DNA of 64,000 nucleotides from assembly GCF_000718165.1 (NCBI RefSeq), contig NZ_JOEY01000027.1:62001-126000 (forward strand). The letters are read 5' to 3'. Both the position numbers and the translations under genes were made by a program. The notes under the pieces are model-generated. The model saw only the letters and a list, made by a program, of their open reading frames with translations, did no database searches and had not been told where the DNA came from. Origin of the DNA: Streptomyces fulvoviolaceus. Lineage in GTDB: Bacteria > Actinomycetota > Actinomycetes > Streptomycetales > Streptomycetaceae. Shown here piece by piece: positions 44,553 through 54,019 of the stretch. Within the stretch, counting starts at the first letter, position 1; each line of letters begins with the position of its first letter.

Positions 44553-44902
44553 TACTCGTTCTACTCGTTCGGGTTCTTGTGCGGCTTCAGTGCGAAGTCG
44601 GTGTGCGTGACCTTGGCCACGGCCCGCCGCCGGCCGAGCCGACCTCAGGGCACGGACACGTCAAGCTCGGTGCCCGTTCCGTGGCCGTAAGCGAAAGAAG
44701 CGTCGCGCAAGCGTTACAGGTGCCCTACGGCCGGTACACAGGATTTGCACGCCGGCACGTAATACAGGTTTGATGACCGGTCCGTCTCGGTCCGGTCCCC
44801 GGGCTCATCCCGGACCGGTGGCTTGCGCGGAGGCTGTAGCGTGGCCGACGGAGACCGTAACAACACCGCGCGCACCGCGGGCAGAAACGACGGCGAGGAC
44901 TG
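44553..44902 (+). promoter_or_regulatory. 350-nt upstream region of the Ser/Thr kinase with repeats
   Basis: No gene is supported. Three ACAGG[TA] direct repeats occur at 44716, 44738 and 44764. An inverted repeat ACCGGTCCG / CGGACCGGT (44776-44784, 44811-44819) follows. The AT-rich patch GTAATACAGGTTTGATG lies between. A regulated promoter is likely but not resolved. Confidence 0.35.
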
Positions 44903-46456
44903 ATGGCACAGCAGCAGCGCGCTCAGGGCCCGTCCGACCCCGAGGCGACTGGCGGCGGGATGTCAGATGCGCCGGAATTGTGGGGTAACGGCGGGCTGGT
45001 CGGCGACGGCCGATATCGACTGACACGCAGACTCGGCCGGGGCGGCATGGCCGAGGTGTTCGCGGCCGAGGACGTACGTCTCGGACGCACCGTGGCGGTC
45101 AAGCTGCTGCGCGCCGACCTTGCCGAGGACCCGGTTTCCAAGGCCCGCTTCACGCGCGAGGCCCAGTCCGTGGCCGGCCTCAACCACCACGCGATCGTCG
45201 CCGTGTACGACTCCGGCGAGGACTTCGTCGGCGGTCAGTCCGTGCCGTACATCGTCATGGAGATCGTCGAGGGGCGCACGATCCGCGACCTCCTCCTCAA
45301 CGCCGAGGCGCCCGGCCCCGAGCAGGCCCTGATCATCGTCTCCGGTGTGCTGGAGGCGCTCGCCTACTCGCACCAGCACGGCATCGTGCACCGCGACATC
45401 AAGCCGGCGAACGTCATCATCACGCACAACGGCGCCGTCAAGGTCATGGACTTCGGCATCGCCCGCGCGCTGCACGGCGCCCAGTCGACGATGACGCAGA
45501 CCGGCATGGTCATGGGCACCCCGCAGTACCTCTCCCCGGAGCAGGCGCTCGGCAAGGCGGTCGATCACCGCTCCGACCTGTACGCGACGGGCTGCCTGCT
45601 CTACGAACTCCTCGCCCTGCGGCCCCCGTTCACCGGCGAGACCCCGCTGTCCGTGGTCTACCAGCACGTCCAGGACATCCCGACGCCGCCGTCGGAGTTC
45701 TCCGACGCCTCGCCGCCGGAGCTCGACGGGCTCGTCATGCGCTCGCTCGCCAAGGAGCCGGACGACCGCTTCCAGACGGCCGAGGAGATGCGCGGGCTGA
45801 TCCAGTACGGCCTGCAGATGCTGTACGACCAGGGCAGTCACACCGGCACCTGGAACACCGGCCCGGTGAACGCGCACGACGGCCGGCAGACCCCGGCGGG
45901 AGGCTTCGCGAGCACGACCGTGCTGCGCCAGACCGGCGACCCCTCCGGCACCGCCCAGATCCCCCGGCCCATCCTGCCCTCCGGCTACGGCGGCGGGGAC
46001 GACGGCGGCTTCGAGGGGAACGGCAACAAGGGCAGCGGCCGCGGCAAGCTCTGGATCCTCGCCGTGCTCGCGGTGGTCGCCATTGCCGCGGGCGTCGCGC
46101 TTGCGCTCAACGGCGGTGACGGGGGCGGTGGCGGCAACGGCACCACGACGTCGCCGACCGCCTCGCAGACCACCGACGACGAGACGGCCAGCGAGACGCC
46201 GAGCGACGAGGCGACGGACGAGGCCACCGACACGTCCACGGACGACGGCACGAGTTCCGGCGGCTCCAGCTACACGCCGTCGTACACGCCTTCGTACACG
46301 CAGTCCTACACGCCTTCGCCCACGGCGACGCAGCCGTCCGAGACGGCGACTGAGCCGACGGAGACGGCCGAGCCGACCGAGACGGCGACGCAGCCCACGG
46401 AGACGGCCGAGCCGACGGACACCGCCGGGGGCGACACCGAAGGCGGCGAAGGCTGA
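44903..46456 (+). CDS. Ser/Thr protein kinase with Thr/Pro-rich extracellular tail
   Basis: A 517-residue receptor kinase. Kinase domain (about 38-300): GRGGMAEVFAAED, VAVKLLRADL, HRDIKPANVI, DFGIARAL, SPEQAL. One membrane helix at about 378-398. The extracellular part has no PASTA domain, only repeats (YTPSYTPSYTQSYTPS and TETAEPTETATQPTETAEPT). The region contrasts with PknB and may be glycosylated or span the wall. ATG 44903 follows GAGGACTG. Confidence 0.93.
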   Translation: MAQQQRAQGPSDPEATGGGMSDAPELWGNGGLVGDGRYRLTRRLGRGGMAEVFAAEDVRLGRTVAVKLLRADLAEDPVSKARFTREAQSVAGLNHHAIVAVYDSGEDFVGGQSVPYIVMEIVEGRTIRDLLLNAEAPGPEQALIIVSGVLEALAYSHQHGIVHRDIKPANVIITHNGAVKVMDFGIARALHGAQSTMTQTGMVMGTPQYLSPEQALGKAVDHRSDLYATGCLLYELLALRPPFTGETPLSVVYQHVQDIPTPPSEFSDASPPELDGLVMRSLAKEPDDRFQTAEEMRGLIQYGLQMLYDQGSHTGTWNTGPVNAHDGRQTPAGGFASTTVLRQTGDPSGTAQIPRPILPSGYGGGDDGGFEGNGNKGSGRGKLWILAVLAVVAIAAGVALALNGGDGGGGGNGTTTSPTASQTTDDETASETPSDEATDEATDTSTDDGTSSGGSSYTPSYTPSYTQSYTPSPTATQPSETATEPTETAEPTETATQPTETAEPTDTAGGDTEGGEG

Positions 46457-46548
46457 TCAGCCTCCACTGACGCACACTCCGCACGCGCGCGTGGGACCCG
46501 GGAACGGGCTCCACGCGCGCTTGCCGGGCTCCTGTGCCGGCCGCCGTG

Positions 46549-47625
46549 TCAGTCGCCGTGCCGGTCTTCATGTCCGGCGGCGAACGCGTCGCACACCGCG
46601 TCGTACTCCCGCGTCCACCACACCGCGAGCGCCGAGGCCGCCGGGAACTGCGGGTCCGCGCGGGTGTCGCCGCGCTCGTAGTGCCAGCGCAGCATCCAGA
46701 AGTCGTTGAGGCGCTCCCACCACACGCGGTGCACGGCCGCCGCGAGCTGGGAGGGCGTGGCCCCGGCCGCGCGCCGGTACGCGCGCGCGTACGCCCGCAC
46801 CTTCGGCAGGTCGAGCGCCCCCGCGGGCCGTACGAAGAAGATCGCGGCGGCGCGTACGGCCTCCTCCGCGCGGGGCTTCACGCCGAGCCGGTCCCAGTCG
46901 ACGATCGCGGCGGGCGCGTCGCCCTTGTAGAGCAGGTTGAACGGGTGGAAGTCGCCGTGCACCCAGCCCACCGAGCCGCCGTGCGGAGGCCGCCGGCCGG
47001 CGTGCTGTTCCAGCAGTGCGCGCCGCTCCAGGAGGCGGTGGCGGGCCAGTTCGTCGAAGGAGTCGGCGGGGCGGTGGCGGCGTACGCGCGCGAGGAGGTC
47101 GTCGATGAGGGCGAAGGTGTCGGCGGGGTCGGCGCTTCCGTCGGCGGGGGCGGCGCCCCCGGCGGGTTGGGTGCGCGCCCGCGCGTGCGCCGGCATCACG
47201 CGCTCCAGGCTCGCATGCACCACCCCCAGCAGCGCTCCGAGCCGCCCGCACTGGCCGGCGGTGAGCTGGCCGCCGTGGCGGTGCCGCCCCTCGATCCACG
47301 GGTGCAGGGCGTACGCGTGACCGCCGACGACCGCCACCGTGCGCCCGTCGTGGCCGGTGAGCGGCGGCGCCACCGGGACGCCCAGGTCGGCCAGGCGCTG
47401 GGTGGCCCGGTGCTGGCGGGCGATCGCGGCCGGGTCGGCGGTCTCCGGGTCGAAGTGGTGCTTGAGGAAGTAGCGGCCGCGGGTCGTACAGAGCCGGTAG
47501 CCGCGGTTGAGCAGCCCCTGGTCGACGGGTTCGCAGGCGAGGGCGGAACCGGCGGCGTACTGGCGGAGGAGGGCGCCCAACGGGGGCGCGTGAGGCATGA
47601 GGGGTGGTACACATGGGCGCGGCAC
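46549..47625 (-). CDS. aminoglycoside phosphotransferase (APH) family kinase
   Basis: A 358-residue protein with APH fold: HPWIEGR, catalytic loop WVHGDFHPFNLLY and metal loop IVDWDRLG. Substrate unknown: sugar, choline, or an antibiotic. GTG 47625 is supported by a TAGCAT hexamer 7 nt upstream (minus strand 47638-47633, leaderless). ATG 47598 is the alternative but has no ribosome-binding site. Confidence 0.9.
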   Translation of the reverse strand: MPRPCVPPLMPHAPPLGALLRQYAAGSALACEPVDQGLLNRGYRLCTTRGRYFLKHHFDPETADPAAIARQHRATQRLADLGVPVAPPLTGHDGRTVAVVGGHAYALHPWIEGRHRHGGQLTAGQCGRLGALLGVVHASLERVMPAHARARTQPAGGAAPADGSADPADTFALIDDLLARVRRHRPADSFDELARHRLLERRALLEQHAGRRPPHGGSVGWVHGDFHPFNLLYKGDAPAAIVDWDRLGVKPRAEEAVRAAAIFFVRPAGALDLPKVRAYARAYRRAAGATPSQLAAAVHRVWWERLNDFWMLRWHYERGDTRADPQFPAASALAVWWTREYDAVCDAFAAGHEDRHGD

Positions 47626-47700
47626 GCGCCAGATGCTAGGGCACGATCCGGGCCTGTGAGCTGGGCGTTGTCACAGACAGTCGCTGACAGTCTCTTTCGG

Positions 47701-48123
47701 TCACGGCATGTGCTCGAAGTGGCGTTCCAGGGCGCCGTCCGTCGAGTGCACGGTCCCGAACTGGGGCTCGACGGCCAGATAGACGGGCTCGTACGGCTCG
47801 CCGTCCACGGAGCGGGGAGCGGGGCCGAAGCGCTCGATCTCGGCGGCGGTGGGGTCGTACGCCGCGCACTCGCCCACGACCTGCACCGACCACAGGCCCT
47901 CCCCCGGGCGGGCGAAGCTCAGGTTGTCGGAGCCGTACGCGACCACGCCGCCGACGCACGCCCGGTGGTAACCGACGCTCCCCGGCATCCGGATCAGGAG
48001 CCGGCCGTCCACCACGATGTGGCGGGCGAAGGCGAGAAAGGGCAGGGCGCGCATGCTGGTGGCGACCCGGCCGTAGTCGGTACGGGCGAGCAGGTCGACG
48101 GCGAGCTGTTCGGCGGAGGGCAT
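47701..48123 (-). CDS. pyridoxamine 5'-phosphate oxidase-like FMN-binding protein
   Basis: A 140-residue split-barrel protein: LLARTDYGRVATSMRALPFL and HIVVDGRLLIRM, characteristic of small PPOX-class proteins that bind FMN or F420. Probably a flavin reductase or sensor. It lies upstream of the APH gene and downstream of the DevR-type regulator on the same strand with separate spacing. Confidence 0.85.
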   Translation of the reverse strand: MPSAEQLAVDLLARTDYGRVATSMRALPFLAFARHIVVDGRLLIRMPGSVGYHRACVGGVVAYGSDNLSFARPGEGLWSVQVVGECAAYDPTAAEIERFGPAPRSVDGEPYEPVYLAVEPQFGTVHSTDGALERHFEHMP

Positions 48124-48192
48124 GTACTCACTGTGCGCGGAGGGGCAGCAGCGACAACAGGGACATAGGTCCCTAATGCGCTCGGTGACGCC

Positions 48193-48852
48193 TCAGTGTT
48201 TCTCCGCCTGCATCCGCGCCACGTACGCGGCCGCCTGGGAGCGCCTCTGCATACCGAGTTTGGAAAGCAAACTCGAGACATAGTTCTTGATCGTCTTCTC
48301 GGCGAGGTGCAGCCGCTCACCGATCTGGCGGTTGGTGAGCCCCTCGCCGATCAGGTCGAGGATCCTGCGCTCCTGGTCGGTGAGGTGCGCGAGCTTGTCG
48401 TCGGACCTGGCGGTGCCGCCGTCGCGCAACCGCTCGAGCACGCGCGCGGTGGCCACCGGGTCGAGCAGGGACTTGCCGGCGGCGACGTCCCGGACGGCAT
48501 CCAGCAGTTCGTTGCCGCGGATCGCCTTGAGGACGTACCCGGAGGCGCCCGCCATGATCGCGTCGAAGAGGGCCTCGTCGTCGGCGAACGAGGTCAGCAT
48601 CAGGCACTTCACCGACTCGTCCCCGGAGCGGATCTCGCGGCACACCTCGACGCCGCTGCCGTCCGGCAGCCGTACGTCGAGCACCGCGACGTCGGGCCGG
48701 GTGGCCGGGATCCGCGCCAGCGCTTCGGCCGCCGTGCCGGCCTCGCCGACGACCTCGATGTCCGCCTCGACCGACAGGAGTTCATGGACACCGCGCCGGA
48801 CGACCTCGTGGTCGTCGAGGAGAAATACCCTGATTTTTCCTTCTTCGCGCAC
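48193..48852 (-). CDS. DevR/DosR-type response regulator
   Basis: A 219-residue regulator: receiver with [16 protein letters not shown], phosphoacceptor Asp in [11 protein letters not shown] and Lys in YVLKAI; C-terminal Lux[20 protein letters not shown] and [20 protein letters not shown]. Typical DevR features suggest response to oxygen or nitric oxide. GTG 48852 chosen; a palindrome and promoter lie upstream. No kinase is adjacent, so the partner is encoded elsewhere. Confidence 0.92.
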   Translation of the reverse strand: MREEGKIRVFLLDDHEVVRRGVHELLSVEADIEVVGEAGTAAEALARIPATRPDVAVLDVRLPDGSGVEVCREIRSGDESVKCLMLTSFADDEALFDAIMAGASGYVLKAIRGNELLDAVRDVAAGKSLLDPVATARVLERLRDGGTARSDDKLAHLTDQERRILDLIGEGLTNRQIGERLHLAEKTIKNYVSSLLSKLGMQRRSQAAAYVARMQAEKH

Positions 48853-48903
48853 GAGGTCAGTCTCACACAAGCTCCACGGACCTGCTCCGGGTGGGCTCTT
48901 CCC

Positions 48904-48917
48904 GTGACCTGGGTCAC
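48904..48917. promoter_or_regulatory. palindrome GTGACCTGGGTCAC before devR-like gene
   Basis: A perfect 6-2-6 inverted repeat 51 nt before the regulator start. Next to a TATA-like patch (TATAACG 48921-48927). A likely operator, perhaps autoregulatory. Confidence 0.55.
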
Positions 48918-48981
48918 CGATATAACGTGCCGTTGTTCCGGCCCCCTGCAAGGCTGTGACCAGGAGTTGTTCCAGGCTTTC

Positions 48982-49012
48982 GGGATTTACTTGGAAATCC
49001 AAGCAAAATCCC
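48982..49012. promoter_or_regulatory. inverted repeat in devR-like/bkdA2 gap
   Basis: GGGATTTACTTGG / CCAAGCAAAATCCC around AAAT: nearly perfect arms with one extra base. It is AT-rich compared with surroundings, in the 345-nt gap between divergent genes, which has no gene. Confidence 0.5.
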
Positions 49013-49197
49013 AGGTCAGGAGGGGTTTCACAGAAATGTGGAGCACTGGGTAACGTGCCTTTTGCAGGGCGCTCGCCGGGGCACCTGTCACGCCTGTCCC
49101 GAACGAGCCGCACCCACCCCGTGCGTCCGTAGGGCCGCAGGTGAGCCGCACTGGCACCCGGCGAACCCGGGTACGCCGGACCGACGGAGGAGCACAC

Positions 49198-50382
49198 GTG
49201 ACCGTGGAGAGCACTGCCGCGCGCACACCGCGACGCAGCGCCAGTACCAAGAGCCCGGCCGGCAAGCGCACGACCGCCAAGAAGGCGCCGGGCACCGACC
49301 CCGAGCTCGTGCAACTGCTGACGCCCGAGGGCAAGCGCGTCAAGAACGCCGAGTACGACTCGTACGTCGCCGGCATCACCCCCGATGAGCTCCGCGGTCT
49401 GTACCGCGACATGGTGCTCACCCGCCGCTTCGACGCCGAGGCCACCTCCCTTCAGCGCCAGGGCGAACTGGGCCTGTGGGCCTCGCTGCTCGGCCAGGAG
49501 GCCGCCCAGATCGGCTCCGGCCGGGCCACCCGCGAGGACGACTACGTCTTCCCGACCTACCGCGAGCACGGCGTCGCCTGGTGCCGAGGCGTCGACCCCA
49601 CCAACCTGCTGGGCATGTTCCGCGGCGTGAACCACGGCGGCTGGGACCCCAACGACAACAACTTCCACCTGTACACGATCGTCATCGGCTCGCAGACGCT
49701 GCACGCGACGGGCTATGCGATGGGCGTGGCCAAGGACGGCGCGGACAGCGCGGTCATCGCGTACTTCGGCGACGGCGCCTCCAGCCAGGGTGACGTGGCC
49801 GAGTCGTTCACCTTCTCCGCGGTCTACAACGCCCCGGTGGTGTTCTTCTGCCAGAACAACCAGTGGGCGATCTCCGAGCCGACCGAGAAGCAGACCCGCG
49901 TCCCGCTCTACCAGCGCGCGCAGGGCTACGGCTTCCCGGGCGTCCGCGTCGACGGCAACGACGTCCTCGCCTGCCTCGCCGTGACGAAGTGGGCGCTGGA
50001 GCGCGCTCGCCGCGGCGAGGGCCCGACGCTGGTCGAGGCGTACACCTACCGCATGGGCGCCCACACCACCTCCGACGACCCGACGAAGTACCGGGCCGAC
50101 GAGGAGCGCGAGGCGTGGGAGGCGAAGGACCCGATCCTGCGCCTTCGTCGGTACCTCGAGGCCTCAAACCACGCGGACGAGGGATTTTTCGCGGAACTGG
50201 AGACCGAGAGCGAGGCGTTGGGAAGGCGAGTGCGCGAAGCGGTCCGCGCCATGCCGGACCCGGACCACTTCGCCATCTTCGAGCACGTGTACGCGGACGG
50301 GCATGCGCTCGTCGACGAGGAGCGAGCCCAGTTCGCCGCCTATCAGGCGTCGTTCGCGGACTCGGAGGGTGAGGGGGTCTGA
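49198..50382 (+). CDS. bkdA2: 2-oxoacid dehydrogenase E1 alpha subunit (BkdA, set 2)
   Basis: A 394-residue E1 alpha. ThDP motif [20 protein letters not shown] then CQNNQWAIS. Unusual N-terminal extension of about 45 residues rich in Arg, Lys, Thr and Ala ([20 protein letters not shown]), histone H1-like. GTG 49198 has GGAGGAGC upstream; GTG 49141 is in frame but lacks one. First gene of the second bkd set, which carries neither the paa operator nor the TGTGGANAACC element. Confidence 0.92.
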   Translation: MTVESTAARTPRRSASTKSPAGKRTTAKKAPGTDPELVQLLTPEGKRVKNAEYDSYVAGITPDELRGLYRDMVLTRRFDAEATSLQRQGELGLWASLLGQEAAQIGSGRATREDDYVFPTYREHGVAWCRGVDPTNLLGMFRGVNHGGWDPNDNNFHLYTIVIGSQTLHATGYAMGVAKDGADSAVIAYFGDGASSQGDVAESFTFSAVYNAPVVFFCQNNQWAISEPTEKQTRVPLYQRAQGYGFPGVRVDGNDVLACLAVTKWALERARRGEGPTLVEAYTYRMGAHTTSDDPTKYRADEEREAWEAKDPILRLRRYLEASNHADEGFFAELETESEALGRRVREAVRAMPDPDHFAIFEHVYADGHALVDEERAQFAAYQASFADSEGEGV

Positions 50383-50384
50383 TC

Positions 50385-51380
50385 ATGGCGGCAGAAACCG
50401 TGACATCCAAAAGCATGGCCCTGGCCAAGGCGATCAACGAATCGCTGCGCCGCGCCCTGGACTCCGACCCCAAGGTCATCATCATGGGCGAGGACGTCGG
50501 CAAGCTCGGCGGCGTCTTCCGCGTGACGGACGGCCTCCAGAAGGACTTCGGCGAGAGCCGCGTCATCGACACCCCGCTCGCCGAGTCGGGCATCGTCGGC
50601 ACGGCGATCGGCCTCGCCCTCCGCGGCTACCGCCCGGTCGTGGAGATCCAGTTCGACGGCTTCGTCTTCCCGGCCTACGACCAGATCGTCACGCAGCTCG
50701 CGAAGATGCACGCGCGCTCGCTCGGCAAGGTCAAGCTCCCGGTCGTCGTCCGCATCCCCTACGGCGGCGGCATCGGCGCGGTCGAGCACCACTCGGAGTC
50801 CCCCGAGGCGCTGTTCGCGCACGTGTCGGGCCTGAAGATCGTGAGCCCCTCCAACCCGTCCGACGCGTACTGGATGATGCAGCAGGCCATCCAGAGCGAC
50901 GACCCGGTGATCTTCTTCGAGCCCAAGCGACGCTACTGGGACAAGGCCGAGGTCAACACCGAGGCGATCCCCGGCCCGCTGCACAAGGCCCAGGTGGTCC
51001 GCGAGGGCACGGACCTCACGCTCGTCGCCTACGGCCCCATGGTGAAGCTCTGCCAGGAGGTCGCCGACGCGGCCGCCGAGGAGGGCCGGTCCCTGGAGGT
51101 CCTCGACCTGCGCTCGGTCTCGCCCCTGGACTTCGACTCGATCCAGACCTCGGTGGAGAAGACACGCCGCCTCGTGGTGGTCCACGAGGCGCCGGTCTTC
51201 TTCGGTTCGGGCGCGGAGATCGCCGCCCGGATCACCGAGCGCTGCTTCTACCACCTGGAGGCACCGGTGCTCAGGGTCGGCGGCTACCACGCCCCGTACC
51301 CGCCGGCCCGCCTGGAGGACGAGTACCTGCCGGGCCTGGACCGGGTGCTCGACGCCGTCGACCGTGCCCTGGCGTACTGA
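50385..51380 (+). CDS. bkdB2: 2-oxoacid dehydrogenase E1 beta subunit (BkdB, set 2)
   Basis: A 331-residue E1 beta with MGEDVGKLGGVFRVTDG, DTPLAESGIVGTAIGLALRG and PYGGGIGAVEHHSESPEA. Paralogue of the set 1 protein with clear similarity throughout. Starts 2 nt after the E1 alpha stop with GAGGGGG upstream. Confidence 0.95.
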   Translation: MAAETVTSKSMALAKAINESLRRALDSDPKVIIMGEDVGKLGGVFRVTDGLQKDFGESRVIDTPLAESGIVGTAIGLALRGYRPVVEIQFDGFVFPAYDQIVTQLAKMHARSLGKVKLPVVVRIPYGGGIGAVEHHSESPEALFAHVSGLKIVSPSNPSDAYWMMQQAIQSDDPVIFFEPKRRYWDKAEVNTEAIPGPLHKAQVVREGTDLTLVAYGPMVKLCQEVADAAAEEGRSLEVLDLRSVSPLDFDSIQTSVEKTRRLVVVHEAPVFFGSGAEIAARITERCFYHLEAPVLRVGGYHAPYPPARLEDEYLPGLDRVLDAVDRALAY

Positions 51381-51390
51381 GGAGAGGGTC

Positions 51391-52803
51391 GTGACGACGA
51401 TGACTGAAGCGTCCGTGCGGGAGTTCAAGATGCCCGACGTGGGCGAGGGACTCACCGAGGCCGAGATCCTCAAGTGGTACGTCCAGCCCGGCGACACGGT
51501 GACGGACGGCCAGGTGGTGTGCGAGGTGGAGACGGCGAAGGCGGCCGTCGAACTCCCCATCCCCTACGACGGAGTGGTCCGCGAACTCCGCTTCCCCGAG
51601 GGCACCACGGTGGACGTGGGCACGGCGATCATCGCGGTGGACGTGGCGGGCGGGGGCGCGGCTCCGGCCGAGGCATCCGTCGAAGCCCCCGCACCCGAGA
51701 CCGCTGTGGAGAAGAAGCCGGAGGGCCGCACGCCGGTCCTCGTCGGCTACGGCGTCGCCACCTCCTCGACCAAGCGCCGCCCGCGCAAGGGCCCCGAGGT
51801 CCCGGTCCAGCAGGCCTCGGCCGAGAAGATCCAGGCCGTCCAGGCGGTCCAGACCGAGCTGAACGGCCACGGCCCGGCCGCCGCCGTGGAGTCCCGCCCC
51901 CTGGCCAAGCCGCCGGTGCGCAAGCTGGCGAAGGACCTGGGCGTCGACCTGGCGACGGTGACCCCGTCCGGCCCGGACGGCATCATCACGCGCGAGGACG
52001 TGCACGCGGCGGTGACGCCGGTTCCCGAACCGGTCGTCGAGGCGCCCGAGCCTGTCCGGGCCGCCGCCCCCGTGCCCGCCCCGGTCGCGTCGTACGACGC
52101 GACCCGTGAGACCCGTATCCCGGTCAAGGGCGTCCGCAAGGCCACGGCCGCGGCGATGATCGGCTCCGCCTTCACCGCGCCGCACGTCACCGAGTTCGTG
52201 ACGGTCGACGTGACCCGCACGCTGAAGCTGGTCGAGGAGCTCAAGCAGGACAAGGATCTCGCCGGTCTCCGGGTGAACCCGCTCCTGCTCATCGCCAAGG
52301 CCCTCCTGGTCGCCATCAGGCGCAACCCGGACATCAACGCTTCCTGGGACGAGCCGAACCAGGAGATCGTGCTCAAGCACTACGTCAACCTGGGCATCGC
52401 GGCGGCCACTCCTCGCGGCCTGATCGTCCCGAACATCAAGGACGCCCACGCGAAGACGCTGCCGCAACTGGCCGAGTCCCTGGGCGAGCTGGTCGCCACG
52501 GCCCGCGAGGGCAGGACGTCCCCCGCGGCCATGCAGGGCGGCACGGTCACCATCACCAACGTCGGCGTCTTCGGCGTCGACACCGGCACGCCGATCCTCC
52601 CGCCCGGCGAGGCCGCGATCCTCGCGGTCGGCTCGATCAAGCTCCAGCCGTGGGTCCACAAGGGCAAGGTGAAGCCGCGCCAGGTGACGACCCTGGCACT
52701 GAGCTTCGATCACCGGCTGGTGGACGGGGAGTTGGGCTCCAAGGTGCTGGCCGATGTGGCCGCGATTCTGGAGCAGCCGAAGAAGCTGATTACCTGGGGG
52801 TGA
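51391..52803 (+). CDS. bkdC2: dihydrolipoamide acyltransferase E2 (BkdC, set 2)
   Basis: A 470-residue E2: lipoyl domain with VETAKAAVELP, subunit-binding domain VRKLAKDLGVDLATV, catalytic domain with FDHRLVDG. The linkers are Pro/Ala-rich. GTG 51391 follows GGAGAGGG; ATG 51400 is possible. No insertion repeat, unlike set 1. No E3 follows. Confidence 0.94.
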   Translation: MTTMTEASVREFKMPDVGEGLTEAEILKWYVQPGDTVTDGQVVCEVETAKAAVELPIPYDGVVRELRFPEGTTVDVGTAIIAVDVAGGGAAPAEASVEAPAPETAVEKKPEGRTPVLVGYGVATSSTKRRPRKGPEVPVQQASAEKIQAVQAVQTELNGHGPAAAVESRPLAKPPVRKLAKDLGVDLATVTPSGPDGIITREDVHAAVTPVPEPVVEAPEPVRAAAPVPAPVASYDATRETRIPVKGVRKATAAAMIGSAFTAPHVTEFVTVDVTRTLKLVEELKQDKDLAGLRVNPLLLIAKALLVAIRRNPDINASWDEPNQEIVLKHYVNLGIAAATPRGLIVPNIKDAHAKTLPQLAESLGELVATAREGRTSPAAMQGGTVTITNVGVFGVDTGTPILPPGEAAILAVGSIKLQPWVHKGKVKPRQVTTLALSFDHRLVDGELGSKVLADVAAILEQPKKLITWG

Positions 52804-52831
52804 CGACCCGGGGCGGTATAGGTTGAAGTCT

Positions 52832-52870
52832 GAAGGGACGGCCGCAAGTTCTGATTGCGGCCGCCCCTTC
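52832..52870. terminator. bidirectional terminator between bkdC2 and Bro-N gene
   Basis: 16-bp stem with one A-C mismatch (52832-52847 and 52855-52870), 7-nt loop, flanked by GAAG and CTTC ATT. It serves convergent bkdC2 and the Bro-N gene. Confidence 0.88.
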
Positions 52871-52884
52871 ATTCGTGAGGTCGG

Positions 52885-53886
52885 TCAGGGAAGCTTGAGT
52901 ACGTAAACCGGGTCCCCGTCCTCGCTGCCGCCGCGGGAGTGGATGCAGGCGTGCTTGCGCAGCAGGCGCAGGCATTCGTTGACACGGTGCACCGAGAGTC
53001 CCGTCCGGGCCGCGATCGAGGCCAGCGGCTGGCGTAGCTCGCCCCGCTCGACCAGAACCGGCGCGATCACCACCGCCACCGTCCAGACGTCCTCGGTCAC
53101 GGACAACCGCTGCCGCCAGTCGGCCAGGACGGACTCCGTGGTGGGGCGCGCGGAGAAGCCGGGTTCGGGTGCCGGGCGGTCGAGGGCCAGTACGTCGAGC
53201 CGGTTCGCGATGCGGTCCATGGCTTGGGCGATGGTCTGCTGCGCGGTGAGGGTGGAACGCTGCAACTCCAGCATCTCTCGTTGCATTCCCACCATTTCCT
53301 GCTGCGTCTCCGCCATCTCTTTCTGCAGGGCGAGTGACTTGTGCTGGGCGACGGCGAATTGCTCGTCCGCCTGAAGATTGCGCTCTTCGAGCCGGACGAT
53401 GGCCTCGGCGACCTGTTCCGGCATGGCGTACGCGACCGGAGCCCCCGGGCCGGCGGGCTGCACCTCGGCCTCCTCAAGGGTGTAGGAACCCTCGCGCTGA
53501 ACGGTCTCGATCACCTCGGCGACCCACTGCTTGAAGGGTTCGCAGGAGGGCTTGGTGCAGGCGCTGACGAGAAGGATCAGGCCTTGGAGGTCGATGAGAT
53601 TCAGGTCTCGACGCCACTCCCTACCTGCGGGAATGCTGAGACAGTGACTTCCAGTCACTGTCTCAAGAATCTCTCGATGTTCCTCCGGGACATGGTCGAG
53701 GAGAGCCTTTCGAGGGGTGGTGTACCCCAACTTCTTGCAGACATCCACCGCCGGAAACCAGTGCGTCCCGTCCGGCGTGGTCAGCCTTCGGATCCGGGTC
53801 CCGGTCGCCGCGTAGACGAAGTCGCTGGCATCGATCGCGTCGTGCTGTGTCCGAGGGTCGGGCTGGTGCTTGCTGGGTTCGATCAT
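52885..53886 (-). CDS. Bro-N (phage antirepressor-type) domain protein
   Basis: A 333-residue protein. Bro-N domain about residues 25-125 (TRIRRLTTPDGTHWFPAVDV and CKKLGYTTPRKALLDHVPEE), an Ala/Glu-rich coiled coil with repeated QKEMAETQQEMVGMQREMLE, and a C-terminal winged-helix-like part with ASIAARTGLSVHRVNECLRL. Bro-N is typical of prophage antirepressors, but no phage genes are nearby. ATG 53886 has GGAGGTGG upstream. A domesticated regulator is likely. Confidence 0.85.
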   Translation of the reverse strand: MIEPSKHQPDPRTQHDAIDASDFVYAATGTRIRRLTTPDGTHWFPAVDVCKKLGYTTPRKALLDHVPEEHREILETVTGSHCLSIPAGREWRRDLNLIDLQGLILLVSACTKPSCEPFKQWVAEVIETVQREGSYTLEEAEVQPAGPGAPVAYAMPEQVAEAIVRLEERNLQADEQFAVAQHKSLALQKEMAETQQEMVGMQREMLELQRSTLTAQQTIAQAMDRIANRLDVLALDRPAPEPGFSARPTTESVLADWRQRLSVTEDVWTVAVVIAPVLVERGELRQPLASIAARTGLSVHRVNECLRLLRKHACIHSRGGSEDGDPVYVLKLP

Positions 53887-54019
53887 GTGAACCACCTCCG
53901 CCGCGGACCGTAGGGCGGAGGAAATCGAACATGCCAGCCCGTGCATGGATGTTCACGATTGCGAGCGAAGATCACCGATCCCGCTACGCCGGACGGCCAG
54001 TGCGTGCATGACGGAGGGC

